64,000 nt of DNA from Petrosia ficiformis. Its lineage: Eukaryota; Porifera; Demospongiae; Haplosclerida; Petrosiidae. Made by a program: the position numbers and the translations under genes. Shown here piece after piece: positions 62,779-64,000 of the stretch (positions within the stretch are counted from its first letter, which is position 1; each line of letters begins with the position of its first letter). The DNA is taken from assembly GCA_947044365.1 (NCBI GenBank), contig OX345636.1:58135746-58199745 (forward strand), in the 5' to 3' direction. The notes under the pieces are model-generated. The model had not been told where the DNA came from. It saw nothing but the letters and a program-made list of their open reading frames with translations, and did not search any database.

Positions 62779-63362
62779 AGTCTTGCAAGCCAGACCCAAC
62801 CCTAAAGTGGGAAGGGTCTGGACACAGCCCTTACATCAACTTGTTCCTGGCACTCTGTACGTTGCGCCCCAATCAAATAGCAGAACATCACGAAATGTCA
62901 GGACAGCAAACCCGCAAAAAATTAACAATTTAACATGGAGGTGTCGATGATCGAAGCAGCAGGGAGATGTTGGGGATTCGAGACAAAGCAGAAGGAATCC
63001 ACCGTAGAATTTGTTATTTTACTCCCAACTAGTTATGGTAAAAGTGTTTACTACGCAACTATACCATTCATATTTGCTCAGCTAAGAGGAAATATTGGAA
63101 GTGTAGTCGTAGTTGTGTCACCCTTAATCCCGCTTGTGAAGATGGAGTGTTTTAAAGTGCAAAGGATTAGAAGCTGCATTTTTAGTGTCGGATGTTGAAT
63201 TTGTTTGCTGATGCAATTGCATATTGCCATCTTTATTAGGCGGAGCTGATGCATTTTAATAATAATATTCATCACGATAATTGCATTCCTGTAGTACAAG
63301 TTGATGTAAAGGCTGTGTCCAGACCCTTCCATGCTTTAGGGTTGGATCTGGCTTGCGAGACT
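62779..63362. mobile_element. Inverted-repeat element carrying a helicase fragment
   Basis: About 51-bp terminal inverted repeats: 62779-62829 (AGTCTTGCAAGCCAGACCCA..GGGTCTGGACACAGCC) and the inverse at 63311-63362. They differ at only a few places. No clean target duplication could be fixed in the repetitive flank. The 480-bp interior contains the RecQ-like piece. Confidence 0.75.
62935..63240 (+). pseudogene. RecQ-like DNA helicase fragment
   Basis: Reads GFETKQKESTVEFV..LLPTSYGKSVYYA..PFIFAQLRG..VVVVSPLIPLV. This is the start of a RecQ-type superfamily 2 helicase, with a Walker A-like LPTSYGKS (usually LPTGYGKS) and the Ia motif SPL. After about 63150 the match continues in another frame (KGLEAAFLVSD..), so a frameshift exists. 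Only ~80-90 residues of the ~350-residue helicase core are present, lacking the DEAH box. ATP-driven unwinding cannot be expected. Confidence 0.7.
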
Positions 63363-64000
63363 AGTACGCACAATGTATGTTCTCCATACGTTCACATGTA
63401 TGTATGTACAAGTTTGTAAATGTGTGTATATGTATATATGTATATACATATGTACGCATGTATGTATGTACAGGTTTGTATCTGTGTATGTATGTACACT
63501 GTATATATGTACTCATGTATGTATAAATGTATGTATGTATGTGTCTATGTATGTATGTATACATATAATTATATGTACATGTATGTACATACCTAAGTGA
63601 AAATGTAAACGGGATTCCCGTGGGGCACCGAGCTTAAGCCAGATTTGAACGTTATCCTGCCGTTTCCCAATTTATCTCGTGAAAGCATGCAAAATCATTT
63701 ATTGTGAAACTATGAGAATACCATGATTGTCAGCTAATGAAATATAAGTGAGTGAGTTCTGTGTTCTGAATTAGACTGTTCACATATTGCTTTTTAACAG
63801 ATTCTACATGCACATAAAGAAGTTGACTATGCAGATCTTCAATTAAAATTTTATTAAAATTTATTTTAATAATAAGGAAAAGTAAATTATAATTATTATA
63901 ATTTATAATATTAACAAAGCTTTGAACCTGCAGAAGCTCTTCAATTTACTTAGACAGAGCTGCAAGTAATAGCACATTATTTCTTTAAAAACACGAGCTG
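63363..64000. other. TGTA array (63375-63595), then AT-rich sequence
   Basis: The end of the window shows no coiled-coil exon of gene 3 and no recognised gene. Confidence 0.5.

Overview
The window looks like AT-rich nuclear DNA from an invertebrate animal, most likely a demosponge (Amphimedon-like). That assignment is inference. It rests on short GT-AG introns, a tandem family of kelch/ZU5/death-fold-like genes, very large TGTA microsatellites, and transposons typical of marine invertebrates (hAT, a Gmr1-type LTR element, MITEs). Nothing bacterial is present. Most long open frames in the TGTA and 33-bp repeat arrays are repeat artefacts, and I left them out.

The backbone is a plus-strand tandem family of three related genes. 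Gene 1 (15572-25283) can be spliced by eye into 16 coding exons with every splice phase agreeing, giving 1075 residues. Its parts are a six-motif kelch propeller, an exon-modular coiled coil, a ZU5 domain, a conserved ~125-residue domain I cannot name, and a helical C-terminal domain resembling the death fold. Gene 2 (34140-45108) is a damaged relative. A repeat-bearing element cuts off its propeller, it has phase breaks, and it ends in a different C-terminal helical domain, with a relic of the gene 1-type terminal exon just downstream. Gene 3 (51995 onward) keeps the five propeller-side exons and runs off the window. Its next intron is swollen by a complete LTR retrotransposon and other repeats. 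All three start with a tiny exon of 7-10 coding bases, preceded by a shared ~75-100 bp block with an 18-bp palindrome.

Left of the cluster lie minus-strand exons of an NADP-dependent isocitrate dehydrogenase with an in-frame TGA (908-5287), a short lysine-rich minus-strand gene (6383-7080), and a belt of dispersed repeats with minisatellites (2.2-12.6 kb). Between genes 1 and 2 there is a possible small proline-rich gene (28132-32380). Between genes 2 and 3 sits a hAT transposon with 8-bp target duplications and a frameshifted transposase (47430-50871). At the right, 54731-60092 is an intact-looking Ty3/gypsy-class element with identical-length LTRs, a 5-bp target duplication and one 1503-codon frame. 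Its integrase precedes reverse transcriptase, the unusual Gmr1 order. It is followed by a near-perfect 0.66-kb tandem duplication and a small inverted-repeat element carrying a RecQ-like helicase fragment.

The kelch-coiled coil-ZU5-death-fold family is the best candidate for an undescribed system. The layout suggests sensor or adaptor proteins in which a ligand-binding propeller is joined to exchangeable signalling ends. No function is shown by the sequence itself.
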